Source: Daedaleopsis sinensis (Eukaryota; Basidiomycota; Agaricomycetes; Polyporales; Polyporaceae). From it: DNA of 64,000 nt. This document shows, in pieces, positions 31,004-43,700 of this stretch. The stretch lies in NCBI GenBank assembly GCA_033807695.1, contig CM066301.1:1054001-1118000 (forward strand), written 5' to 3'. Below the pieces are notes generated by a model, which worked only from the letters and a program-made list of their open reading frames with translations, did not search any database and was not told where the DNA came from. The translations under genes were made by a program, and so were the position numbers. Position 1 is the stretch's first letter. Every line of letters starts with the position of its first letter.

Positions 31004-33319
31004 TTAACTCGCCGTCTCCGCCGCTGGGGTCCCGACTGCGCTCTGGCTCTGCTCCTCCTTGTGGTGCCGCGCGAACTTCTCGACCCCGGCCCCAAGCGCG
31101 GTGAGTCGGCTCTCCTGCATCCCATCGTCCAGTCAGCGTCCAGCCCCCTCGACACACATCCAGAAGAAGAAGACGGGACTCACCACCTGCTCGTCCTCCT
31201 CGGTCTCGATCTCGTCGTCCTCGTCCTGCTCGTCGTGCCCGAACCCGCCCTGCGCGGCCCGCGGGCTGTCCCCGTCCCCGTCCTCGGTGTCCGCGTCCGC
31301 GTCCGCCTCGTCGCTCGTCGTGCTCATCGCGCTGCTGCTCACGCTCTCGCGCCCGTCGCCGTCCGCCTCCGTCTCCGTCGCCGTCTGCACCGCACGCACG
31401 CTGCCGCCCGCCTCGGCGTCCTCCGCAGGGAACTCGGGCCGCCGCGGCGAGCTCACGGGCGTCGCGCGCGCGGTCTCGCCGCTCTCCCGGCGCTCGAGGT
31501 GCGAGATCGAGTGCGCGAGCGAGTGCGTGTGCGAGTGGTGGTGGCGGTGGTGCGGCGCGGGGATCGTCACAGCCTTGGTGATGTGCTCGAGGGGCGTCGG
31601 CGGCGCGGGGGTGGGGGGCAGGGGGACGGCTGATGAGCTCACGGGTATGGGTACGTCGTCTGTCTGCGCCTGGTCTGCGCTGTCCGCCTCCGCCCCAGCC
31701 CCTGCCTGCTCGCTCTCCGCCTTCTGCTCGTCCGCCGTCGCCTCTGCGCCCTGCTCCCCAGCCGCCGCGCCCTCGGGCAGTTGTGTCGCCGTCGCAGTGG
31801 CCGCTGCCGCACGCTCCGCCGCGGCCTTCTCGCGCTGCTCCTTCCGCCGCTTCAGCCACGCCATGCCGCTCCCGTCGTCCTCCTCGGCGTCGGCGGTCGC
31901 GCGCTTCGCGAGCCCCGCCGCGTCGTCCCCGGCCTGCACGCGGGACCAGATGGACGTCTGCCCGGTGTTCTTCACCGAGCCCATCCCGCCGTACCCCCAC
32001 TCCACGAACTCGGGCTCGTCCGTCCTGCGGGGCGCAAAAGAGAGTCAGCATAATGCGCCGGGATCCACGCGGGCAGTGACGCACCTGACGTTCGCGAACG
32101 GGTTCGCGTTGCCCGGCTTCCGCTTCGCGCCGTACACACGCCCGTTGAGCATCCGCGTCTGCTTGCGCCCGCCGTTCGCGGGCATCGGCATCGGGTGCGG
32201 GGCCGCCTTCGCCTTCTTGTCGTCCTTGCCCGACAGCGACGTGAGACTCTGCGTGCGCCCGAGGGGCACGCCGCCGCCGCCGCCGCCGCCCCCAAAGAGC
32301 GAGTGCTTCTTCTTCTTGCTGAGGGGGAGCCCCGCGCCGAATGCGCCTTCGGACGTCCAGCGGTCGAGCGGCGCCCCGAAGTCGGACATGCGGCTCAGGC
32401 TGGCGTCGCGGCTGCTGTTGCGGCTGCCGCCGACGCCGAGGAAGGTCGTGCTGCGGCCGCGGGGGGTGTCGATGTTGAGCGAGGCGGAGGGCGGGTCCTC
32501 GCGCTCCCGGGAGTACGTGCGCGGGAGGGGCACGGGCGACTTGGGGGCGGCGCGGCCGAGGAGCGGCTTGAACACCTTCGCCCACTTCTTCGCCTTGCGC
32601 GGGGAGCCGGGCGGGTAGTTGTAGTTGAAGGAGAGGGGCGTGAGGGCGGAGGACGGGACGGCGTCCCATTCTTCGCCGAGCTGGGAGGGGATGAGGAGGG
32701 ACTCGGGCGGGGCGGCCTCGGACGAGTCGGATGATGACTGCGAGGTGGAGGCCCCCAGGAGGAGAGACTCGGTCGGGAGCGATCTTCGCGGGGCAGCGGG
32801 GCTGGATGGGGCGCTGGGAGGGAGGCTCTGTGCTCGTTTGGAGAAGTCGGAGTCACCGTGGGGGGCCAGGGGTACGTTTGCGGCTGCGAGGGCAGCTGAC
32901 ATTGTCAGCTGCTGCTCCGAGAGATGGGAAGCGTCGTCGTCGTCGAGGAAGACCGGGGAAAGCATGTCCTCGTCGCGATTTACCTCTGGTAGTGGGGCGA
33001 AGCGTATCCGGCGGACGGTGCTGTGGTCGGAGCCATTACGCGGCTTGGGATGTGAGGGTAGGTGGGCGTTGTGGGGCGCTGGCGAGCTGTGCGAAGGACC
33101 GGGCGAGGATGACTTGGAGTTGGAGCCCGCTGGAGAAAAGTAGTCGGAAGCGTCGCCAGGAGCAGAGGAGGAGGAGGAAGAAAGGGAGGAGTTGGAGGGG
33201 ACGAGGGCTGGAAGCTGTGCTGGGTGGTAGGCAGGGGAGGGGGAGGGCGAGGGGTTCGAGTTGAGGAGGATGCCCTGCCTGGGAGCAGGAGAGTAGGTGT
33301 GGATGAGGAGAGTCGCCAT
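31004..33319 (-). CDS. Conserved basidiomycete protein, disordered, unknown role
   Basis: Three exons: 33319-32085, 32024-31184 and 31114-31004, total 2187 nt, 728 residues. ATG 33319 (MATLLIHTYSPAPRQG) was chosen because the frame above it opens only at GTG. Most of the protein is low complexity: Ser/Pro-rich to residue 400, a run of Gly, then acidic Ala/Glu-rich and His-rich stretches. One ordered-looking block spans the first splice site at about residues 393-432: GRVYGAK, NPFANVR, then DEPEFVEWGYGGMGSVKN. It is the likely functional core. I do not recognise a known domain. The long ORFs on the opposite strand (such as 31059-32618) are shadows. Confidence 0.75.
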
Positions 33320-36300
33320 GGACGTCGGGGAGAGGGAGAGGGAGGGAGCAGGGAGAGTTGGTAGCAAAAGAAGGACTAGGGCGAGGGAGCAGATAAAAAG
33401 AAGATGCAGTGGCACTCGCCGCTGCTCCTGCACTCACCGCCAAGATTCCCCCAGCGCTCCCCGGGGTCCCGCCCCTCTGCGCTTAACACGTGCGTCCATT
33501 AATCCCCTTACGTTCCCACAAGCCTCGTCCGCATTCAGCCATCCGACTCTCCTGACCCTCCTCCTCCCCCTCTTCGCGCCTTCCAGCCCGTGTTCTCCGT
33601 CGCCAAACGCAGCCCGCCCGCTGCGCGACTACTGCCGCCAAGCCCACCCTCGATCCCCGTGTGAGCGCGGGCTTCCCCTAACAACGCCCAATCTCTCTTT
33701 CCCAACTCTCCGTTTCAGCTCCATCGCCGCCAATATGCGCCATCCCATCTCAGATTCTCGCCATCATCCATCTCCACATTCAGATCTCGCCAGCCCCCGA
33801 CGCGTCCCTCCGGCCTCTTGCCCTCTTCCGATGTTCCTCCCGCCGCCAGCCGCCTCGGAATAATCCCTCCCAGCACCTGCCTCCGCGCTCCCGTGCAGGA
33901 GGACGGCCGGCGGACACGTATGTGCTACGCCTGGCTGCGGAAGTAAACATAGGCTTCTTCGTTCCATATCTACCCCGCATACGCACAGCACCACCGATCG
34001 ATCGACAGAGTAGGTGGCGTCCAACACCGGCCGGACCCCTTCCTCTTCGAGTCACCCGCCCTCCCGACATCCGGCCCAGGCCAGGACAGCCCCCCGAGGC
34101 AGCCCGAGGCGGTCGCCCGCCAGCTCCGCCGATCACTTGACTTGGGAGGTTCATCGTTTACACCGTGACCAGCCTCGGTCTTGGCTTAGTGCCTGCATCT
34201 CCGCCCTCCTGTCTTGTGATCCTCGTACTTACGACCTTGTCTGCATCTGTCTTGTCTCCGGAGTCCCACTCGAGCTCCAGAAATCATAGCACAGAACAGC
34301 ACAGAACCTGCCTCAAATCGTGATCATCATCACCCGAACACATACGCATCTTCCGTCCTCATCCCACATCAACGTGCGGTCGCAAGTACTGACAAAACGA
34401 CATACTTACTCACCGTAGGAGCGTACGTGTGTGCCACCGCCCCCGAACCTTGTTTCTGCGCGCTTCTGCCATACGTTCGTATCAGAACAGATGTGTACAT
34501 GTATGTACACACTCACAATTAATGCAGTGTGCACAGAATCCAGATCGCCCCGATAGTATCCTCGCCTCGAGACTCGAGTGCACACACAGACTGCATCCGC
34601 GGCAGCCCATCGACAATGCATCGCGCGCAATCGATCCTCGTGTGTGCACGCACGCACACCGAAACCGCCCGTTCTCACTAGCCTCCCTCGCCCTAGTCTG
34701 CCAATGGCTCGGAGGGCTTGGACGTCCAATAGACAATGGAAGCGTGCTTGCGGGGCAGCAGCTGACCCTGACTCTGCATGGGCGCACGTCGCACGATCCG
34801 CCGCTCGCTCGCGCTCGCGCTTCAAGTTCAATTGCAAGTTCATTTCCCCCGGGCTCGACGGAAGACGAAGACGAATTCGAAGACACAGACACAGACACGC
34901 ACGGGGCCACGGTGCACCTCCTGCCACCAGCGTCGGTCTGCTATCGACCGCATCGACAGCGCTACGTCTCGGATCCGATGCGCCATTTCCTCCGGCAACT
35001 CAGGACGGTCGCCCCGGGCACTGGCAGTTCCCTCGAGTTCTCTGTGGCATGTGCAGTGGAAGCGGCAGTCGACACGCTGCTCTAGCTCTGTGGCACGGGC
35101 CCGTCCCGGACTCCCTTCAGCTTGCTCACGTCTCTCCGTCTTCAGAATGTCTCGGGCCATCTGCATCTGCGCTTCCTTCATAGCCCAAACTTCGGTCGAG
35201 CTCTTCATCTCGAGCTCTTCATACCGGCTAATTGTCCATCCACCGCACCGTCCCGGACACCGCACAGGGACCTGCAAGGACTCGGATTGCTACCCTCCAT
35301 GCGATCGCGGGCGATAGGTAACGATGCTGTCGTAAGTAGTGGGTCTCTTCAGACTTCCGTGCAGCCGTCCTGGGATCGTCTAATAATACCGCACACAGCT
35401 GCGTACTTATTCTTAGCCCGTCGGCGCGAGGCCCCCTCGCCTCCAGAGTCCACGCACTGTCGACGTCGCTGCGCCGAGCCCCGACGACTGGGTCGTTGGC
35501 TTCGAAGTTCCATAGCAGGTGTCCCAGGCCGTCAGAAACACTCACCTTTCCCCACCTCGGTCTCCAGCACGCACTCGCACTGCGCACTCGAACAAGCTGA
35601 GGTCAATGGACATAGCCGGACCAGCCCCCGCGCTCCGAGCCCCGAGCTCCGAGCTACGAGGGCCGGACGGCCGCAACGACCGGCCTGCGTCGCGGGGTTA
35701 GGCCTGCGCAAACCACCGCGCCACGACGGCCGCCCCGCCTGCCCGCCCGCCTGGCTGCCTGTCTTCTTTCGCGTTAGGCGTTCTGATGGACCCATACGCG
35801 CCCACTCGGGCTCCACGCGGCTCGCGGCTCGCGGTCACGCACGGGCTACGGCCACGGTGTCCATGGAACAAGCCGCGGTCGTCCCAAGAAGCTCTACGTA
35901 CTTATGTGCACCCTTACACCCTCTTGCAGCACCCTGGATCGTGCACTCAGCCACCCACTCGCACGCGCACGCGCACGCCGACAATCGCGATCCGCGCGCG
36001 GCGTCCGGGGCGTTTGCGAGGCGTTTGCGATGTTGAACAAGCTCAGGCTCTCGGGTCGCCCTAAGGTTCTAGTTCTAACGCTTACAGCAAACATACTTAT
36101 GCTACAGCCTACAGGAGCCGCGGCGCGGCCCGCGAACAGAACGGCTCTCGAGTGCTCGAGCTCGAGCTGCTCCACGGGCGTCCTGCGCGTCGCGATCGTC
36201 GCCCACGCGACGCGCCCTCGCGCCTTTGCCGCTTGTCGCGAGCTCGTGCGGCTCGAATCGGCGGGACTCGCAAGGGCGGACCAGGGGCGGACGTGCGCTC

Positions 36301-39300
36301 AGCCGGCGCCCGAGAGCTGCGACTGCGACGTCCGAGCGGAACGGGTATGTACCAGCGTCCGCGTCCGCGCACGTTCATGCACATGTCCCGTTCGCGGTCC
36401 TGTCCAGTGTCAGGGTCGGTACGCATATGTGTACGGCACTGTCAGTTACGGCCAGCGTACGCCATCGATCCTGGATTCCTGCACCTGCATGTCGTCGTCG
36501 CTGTCAAATTAGGCCCACGCAAACGTCCCGACGTGGGATCCGGACGTGGACATGTCAATGTTCGCGCGCACGGACCCTACGCCAACGCGCACGCGCGTAC
36601 GCCGACCGCGGCGCGGGCAGGGCCGCAGGAGGATGAAAAGAGGTGAGTAAGAGAGTACTTACATCCAGTCATGACGGGCCCGCAGCTGCTCGCGCACACG
36701 CTCACCCACCTGCGGATCCGGATCCCTGCCCACGACCCACCACCCACGACCCGCGAGCCCGCCCGAGCTCGCCCCCAGAACACCGGGACACGCACGCACG
36801 CGCTCGCGCTCCGCCAGTCCGCCCGCGATGTCCGTCCGGGAAACACCAGGCTCGCGTCATCATCGACATCCGTTCCCGCGCGACGCCCGAGAGTCCGAGC
36901 ATCCTGCTAGTCCCCGAGGACAGCGCCTAACCTAATCCTCCGCTCGAGAACACGCCAGAATGCGGATGATCCTGCCACTGCGCATGCGCGTCTTTGACTT
37001 CCGGACGATTCGCTCAAGCGTGACGGTGACTGCGGTCACGGTGCTCCGAGGCGCGTTCAGGTTCTCGTGCTTTCTCTCGTACTCTGGTCGTATGCACATT
37101 CGGGCCCCAGGAAGCCCACACATCCTTCTCGCCGCACTCCCAATCCACTCCCAATCCACACGCTTCCCGTCCATGTGCGGGGTCACACGTCACGGCCGTG
37201 CGTATGCACCGGCTCGAGGTCGCAATTGGCCACGGACGTCTCAAACAACCCTCAGCGGTCCGTCTGACTTCTCCGGGGCTGCGAGTGGCTGACCCCCGGT
37301 GGCCGTCTGCGCCCGCAGAAGACTAAGACTTATTGACAGCAAGCATGTACGTTGGCACGACTGCGTGTGCCTGTGCGTGGACGGGCAACGGGGGACAGGG
37401 GACGCGCGTACGTCGGGAGCGCGGGAGGGCACTTGCGCGTCCGAGGCCTGCGCAGCCATCGATGTCGTTACTCAGTACTCAAGAACAGGCCGGACACTCC
37501 CTAGCTAGGACGTCCCCTCCAATTGTGAAGGACCTGGGACGCCTCCACCGTCAGCCAAGCCAGAGGCCAGGGACCAGTCGACCAGGGCTGTGCCTGCGCA
37601 CCTCTCCGGAATGACTACCACATAGTACTACTTAGGTGACCGAGTCATCTTGACTCTAGGACTTGTCTTCCGTCTCAGGCGCTGGACTTTGAACTACCGT
37701 GACGTTGACGCACGCCGCTCCGTAGGCCGTACCAGCTCATACAGGCCTGCGCATCCGGTGCGGCCTCGACTTCCCAGTCAACGCCAACGCCAACGCCGCT
37801 GCGGACCTACGCGCCCACTGTGCCCGCTACTACGTGCTATATGCGACGTGCTGCGAGCTCAGAATACAACGACAATGTTAATGACGAGAGGCTGCGCAGG
37901 AACAGCGGCTGTACGAAGCCTCCCGCGCTCGACCTGCAAGAAGAGCTTCTTGCAGCTCATTTCCGCGCACGGACCGAATCTAGCTTTGAAGCTCGAGCTC
38001 CGGCAGGCCCCCAGACTCCAGGTCGCGAAGCCCGCCCTAACGCACCCCGGGCATCGACGTCCGGGCATCGACGTCCATCCTCCAAGCTCAGGCTCACTCC
38101 TTCGAAGCTCTAACACTGGCATTGCCGCAAGCGTACGACGACGTCGGCCCCGGGCATCCTATCTATGCTATCGCCTTCTCAACTGCGCACTCGCCTTCGG
38201 GAGTAGGTGAGTGTACATGTCCGTACGGCCGTGAACTTAGAAGTGAAGTCATGTATGCAGTCAACGTCCGCGTCAAATTCGTCCGTCCGGTTTGTCTTCG
38301 ACTTCGACTTCTCCCGCCGTCCGACTTGTCCGGGATCCCGATGACGGACGGCTCGTTACGCGATTGCCGTAAGTACACTTGTCTCGCCATGCTCTGTACT
38401 ACTAGTAGCGCCTTATCGCGCTGTTGAAACTGTACCCTGCGCATTCCGAACATAGGTTCGCGCATCGAGCGAATACATGGTGCATGTTCTCGCCAGCCGT
38501 GGCCGGAATCCAGACGAATAGTGGGCGGACGCCCTACGTCGGCCAGCCGGAGACTCGGAAGTACGACCCGTGTCTCATTGCTCAACATGCGCACGGGCAT
38601 CATCGCAAGGAAGCTACGTTCGCATACGCCTGTACCTGCCTGTACTCACCACTCGCAGTCTCGATCGCGCCGCCCTCGAGACTCCAGCAAAGCGCATTCC
38701 TAACCTGGCCGCCTCGTGCCGTCCGAGCCCGCCTCTTCCGCGCTCGAGGCTGCCGGCGCCGCGATCCGCGACTCGTGAAACCGCTCGCTTCTTGGGCCCC
38801 GTTCGACTTCAAGGACTCGGATCCGTCGACGTCGGCAACGGTCCTGATATACATATAGCGTATGCGTATAGCCTTAGCCTATAGGCATCGCGCCTTGCGC
38901 CTCGAGGTCCCTGAAGCTCGGAGCACGGGGGCGCGACTCCTGGCACCGCGCCTTCCGGGATGCGCCTAGCATCCCGACTCCCGACGCGCGTCGCGTAAGT
39001 ACTCCGAGGTGTTCGCAGTCTCATACCAATAGTCATAACGATGTCAAGTTTTGACCCGAACATACTCGATAGGAACATGCAGCGGTGTATGTCTTGACGG
39101 GCGACGTGTCTGAGTCGGGAACCTCGCGCGCGCATCTGCACTCAGAACTTCAACGCCGCGTACGCTGTGGCTCGTCAGCGGTCACCGTGGCAGGTCACTT
39201 GGGCTCGGCGTGCGCGCGAGGCTCCGGCCCTGCTGTTGCAACGAGGTGTTTGATTACAATAAATTGCATTTTCAACGGCGGCGGCTCCAGGTACCGTGAC

Positions 39301-39733
39301 GCGGCGGGCAGCGGCGGGCTTGGCAGGCCCGGCGTGTTTGCGCGAGCCGCGCGAGGGAAGCGACGTCGACGGACTCTTGAGTCGTGCCGCGTGTGGTCGT
39401 CAGTCTCAGACGCACTGCAGCGGTCGGTGGCTCAGAGCAGACTGCGCACAGTACTAGGTGGTGATGGCGATGGCGATGTTGAACTGTGGGTGCGTAATCT
39501 CCCGAGGGCCGGAATACTTACATCGTAACTTGTGAGTAAGCCAGGAGGAAGACGGGTGGGGCCGGGCCAGCGCGGACGGGGTTGCTCTGACTTACTCATG
39601 CCCGATATGTCTGACGATGCCCGACGGGGATCTCAGTCATGTACTGCATGTGTTGCGATATCGACATTGATACATGCTCATGCTTCACGATACCCAAGAA
39701 GAATCTGAATAGCACACAGTCCGAGACGGGAAT
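33320..39733. other. 6.4-kb stretch without a recognisable gene
   Basis: ORFs of up to about 300 codons occur on both strands, but they are Arg/Pro/Ser-rich, overlap one another and show no known motif, as expected from GC-rich non-coding DNA. Canonical donor-like words GTAAGTAC/T occur on both strands (for example near 34406 and 36655 minus, 38370 and 38996 plus). A small tandem copy GGGCATCGACGTCC lies near 38048-38075. A spliced non-coding transcript is possible but not shown. Confidence 0.45.
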
Positions 39734-40761
39734 CTAAAGGATGGGGAGGAGGACGATGAATTCATGCCCGTCGAGCAGCTTCCCGAGCGACCAGTTGTTC
39801 TCCGCGACGTAGTGGCTGAGGATCGCGTTCGGCTCCTTGTGGTCTACGAAGAAGTTGGTGTTCGCAGAGGACACCGTGCCGTCCGCCACGTCCGCTTGGA
39901 ACAGCGACCCGCGGACCTGCGCGTCCTTCAGATAGCTCACGCTCGCGCAGCGCAGGACGGCTGCCGCGTGCTCCGCGACGAAGTGCAAGTCGAGGTTCTT
40001 CGGGGTGCGGCCTGCAGGGCGGGGTGGTTAGGACAGCATGTACGTATGCGTATGTGCCTGGCTTTCATGAGTACGTACGGACAATCTTGCAAACCGCGTG
40101 GCACGCGGCGGGGTGCGAGGACGCGGCGCCCACCATAGTCACGTTCGTGAACCACTGGTGCATCTTGAGGCGCTGCAGCAGGAACGTCGCGATGTATCGC
40201 TTGCGCTTGTCCGCGTGCACGACGAGCTGTGTGACCCAGCCAACGACATCTAAATGGAAGACGGTGCCTAGGTGAGTACTGGAGTCACGAGAGTTATCGA
40301 TATCGATCCCATACCGGAGGTCCCGTACCGCCATTTAACGGCAAACGCGTGCCCGACGAGCTCTTCCCCGAAACGACACGTCACTAGAGCCGTGTCTTCC
40401 GGGCTGCTTGTGCCCAGGACCTGCGATCGCAAGACCGAGGGCCGCATTTTGACGCGAGTGCCTGCACATCAACGAAATGCCATGACAGAGTGAGCGTTAC
40501 TACCAGCTTAACTCCAGCTCTCACAAAACAGGTCTCACCAGACTTGAGGGGTGCAGGCGCGTCTGGAGCCCACACTCCGTAGTGCTCGCTGAAGAGCGTC
40601 GCGCACGCCTTCAGGTACGCATCTGTGATCTCCGGGCCAGTCACGACGTCGAAGGTGACGCGATCGCTGGCGATATCCGTCTGTGAGCGTAGGGTGGGCG
40701 TCGACGCGGGGACGAGATCTGGGTTCACGCCGTGCGCTGGGGATACAGAGTCGGCAGACAT
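39734..40761 (-). CDS. GNAT-like N-acetyltransferase
   Basis: Four exons: 40761-40539, 40461-40315, 40267-40079 and 40011-39734, total 837 nt, 278 residues. Residues 100-150 read as the acetyl-CoA-binding core: LVTCRFGEELVGHAFAV, then WVTQLVVHADKRKRYIATFL, where RKRYIA fits the pyrophosphate-binding R/Q-x-x-G-x-A/G loop with Tyr for Gly. Small introns of 47-77 bp have good GT..AG ends. The substrate is unknown. Splicing was chosen so that every junction stays in frame. Isolated between two gene-poor stretches. The assignment to the acyl-CoA N-acyltransferase fold is by pattern only. Confidence 0.65.
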
Positions 40762-43700
40762 GATGAGGGGCGTTGGGCGTGAGTGCGAGCACTGGGTTCA
40801 ACGGTTGGAAGGAGCGTGAAAAGCTCCCGTTGGGACCTCGAGAAGAGAACAGAGTTTGAGGACCCCAGGGTCTCTGAGTTCCAAGCCTGGAACGTTCGAG
40901 TCATGCCACTATAACTAACGCAAGTCGTGAGTTCACCGCGCAGAATCCCTGTACATCGTGTATACTTACCTACAGACCAGGCACTTCCTGCCTCGACTCC
41001 GAACTCGCGATCGTGGTGGATGGCGAGCAGATGTCGAGAAAGTCTACTTACGCGAAAGGGTTGTGTTCGGCGACCGCCGCGCTACGTCATCACTGCAAAC
41101 TGTCAGGGACGTCGCGACTCGGGCGCGTCTGGCTCGCGTACGCGTCTTGCCTCCTCCCACATCGACGCCTCGTGTACATTGCGCGCGGCGATACGTCTGC
41201 GCCGTGCGCGCCAGGTTCGCGCACGTTCCTTATCGTTCGCCTCGAGGCGCACCCGACTCGACGGTCCCCGCGGTCGCGGTGCGGGCGGAGTCGCAAAATG
41301 GTGCTACAGCCGACTCGTCGGAGGGAGCGAGAAGCTCCGAAGAATGTCGATAAGACTTGGAGGTACGTGTTCCGCTCAACAATTCACCGCCGTAGTAATG
41401 ACGCACATGTGTCGCCGTGGCTCGCTGCCATTGCACTATCATCTTCAAATCCCTGACGTCCGCACTCTATCATACAGGTCGTCGGGCCTCAGGACCGCTG
41501 TACCCTGGAATGTGCGTCGCAAAAATTTGTAGGACGTCATCATCTGCATCAAGCTCTTACGGTCGCATTACAAAACTCATGTCCGAGGTGCTCGGGAATC
41601 GGACTAGACTCGCTCGTTCTCAGAGCTCGTGGCAGCCCGGACTCGTATTGCGCACACAACGTACACGGGCACGTCAGAAAAAGCATTCGAAGCCACATAG
41701 CCCGCGCGGAAATGAAGCACCGCGCCCGCCGCGACCCCGTTGACGTGGCTGGCCCCTGCTCTCAGCTCGCAGAGGTAAGCCGTTTTCCTTGTTGATCACT
41801 CCCGCGCTGGAGGCGTGCGCAGTGGTGACGGCACCGAACGTCTAGACGTTACCATGCATCGCGCCACCCCGTCTCGCTTCATCATGTTCGGCGCCGGGAT
41901 GCAAGAGTGTCAGATTGAGTCGGTGTTAACGCTGGGTTGCACGGCGGGGACGGAAAGCGACAGGGCCCCCGAGTACTGCGACCTAGTCCCACGCAATCTC
42001 CGACGTTTTCGCAGCCCGTCCGAAGGCGTGGTCAGCGCATCTTAGGGCGAATTTTCAGAGACATTCGCGCGCGAGTGCGCGGCCATATCGAGCGAGGAGA
42101 CGGATCGTCGCAACGCGGAATCAATGCCGCTCGGATTTAGCGCACCTGGTTCCCCTAGCATTTGCGCCCGCTGCCTCTTTTCCGAATCTCCAACCTGCAA
42201 GACCAGTACCTAGCGTTGGACCCAGGACGATGTTGGCGGTGGGCACCATGGTCTCCTGGTTCTACTGCAATAAGCAGATCAGTGATGGAACTCGGGGGGC
42301 TCGCTCTGTGTGTTGCGATCCTAGCGGCCCCGGAGAAATCCGCTATTCGCTCGGTCTGCCCTGGTCTGCCTCGGTGCGTCCTGTATTTGGCGCCGGTGCG
42401 CCGAGACAGAGGAGACTATGCTTATCTGCATCGCGGACGCAAACGCAAGCTACGCAACCAGGAACCTCCTGCCAAGTGGGCATGCTGACGAGTCCGCCGC
42501 GATGTAACTTGCACTAACCTTTTCTTGACTTCAGATGCGCTTGGTATAAGTACAGTTCAAACTGCAACGCGCCACTGCCGCTTGAAGAGTGCAACTTGGC
42601 AGCCCCAAATAACCGTCTGCTGCCTTCTGGACCCGGCTTGGCGACGGGAGTGCGGATGCTGACCGCCCGCCAACAGTCCTTATGCAGCCTCATGCGGGGC
42701 CGCTGCCGTACATATGCTGCGCGTATCAGCCATTGGTGAGCAAGGCATGCGTTTTTGGTTTGATTGTGCTCTCATTGTGCTGATATAGCATCATGGGACG
42801 CCATAGGGCGAACCCGACACATCTACATGTCGCCGTCGGGAACATACTGCGGCAGTATGTTCGGGGAGGAAATGCGCTCGGAAAATCGCGCACGGTTGCG
42901 GTCACGCACCGTCAAGGCATCGGTGCATCCTCGGGGCTCACAGCGACACCCGTCAGGGCCCATGGGAGAGCTGGCCGGGACGGGCAGGAGAGCGTAGGAA
43001 ACCGTCCGCGCGTGTGGCACTGGATGCACCTCCGGTCCCGCGCCCGCCGTTCTTCCCGTGTCTGTCTTCAGGACGACGCCCTCCCCGGTGCGTCGCGGGG
43101 AAACAACCATCTATGATATCTCCGCCTACTTCCTGCACGCACCGATGGGCTCACAATGCCAGCTGAGCCCGCCACCTACAATCTCCCATCGCCATCGGAT
43201 CCATCGCACGATCAGGAGATGTCCTGAACGCTGGCGGACTTGCACGCTAGTGTCACTGTTACTCTACCACGCTCTCCGGGGAAGCTGCGCGGGGGATTGA
43301 ATCGAACAGCCTCAGTCCCGCTCTCTAACCGTGGCTTCCAGAGACAGCGTACTTCTGCACGCACGGTGTGGCGCGGGCCTCGGATCCGGACCGTACAACC
43401 ATACAAGAGCACTGGTTCGAACTTCGCGCCCATTTCTTATCAGCTTCGGTGCACCGGTGTGCGTCCCGAGTCCGAGTCGGTGGCCCGATATAGAGCGCGA
43501 TAGGTACGACGCTTTCTTCGATATTTGTAGCCACCTAACTTTCTCGGTTGAAAGGTGTGAATACATACAAAGGCCCGCGCAAGTCACAAGTGTTCCAAGT
43601 CGACGTGTCTGCTCTAGAACTCTCGCTCTCGACTCCTAATCCGATCCCCACCGTCTGCCCACTCAAGTACAAGGAGAACATGCACGTATAGCCACGGCAT

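Noticed and set aside
30870..32669. 599-codon and other long ORFs around 31-32.7 kb
   Set aside because: They read through in-frame-shifted introns of the minus-strand gene at 31004-33319 and are Arg/Ala/Pro low complexity.
35122..36036. 304-codon plus-strand ORF in the gene-poor stretch
   Set aside because: Overlapped by ORFs in other frames, biased Arg/Pro/Ser/His composition, no domain or splice logic.
43290..43330. Possible tRNA T-arm (TTCGATTCAAT on the minus strand)
   Set aside because: The flanking bases do not pair as a T-stem and no acceptor or anticodon arm is found.
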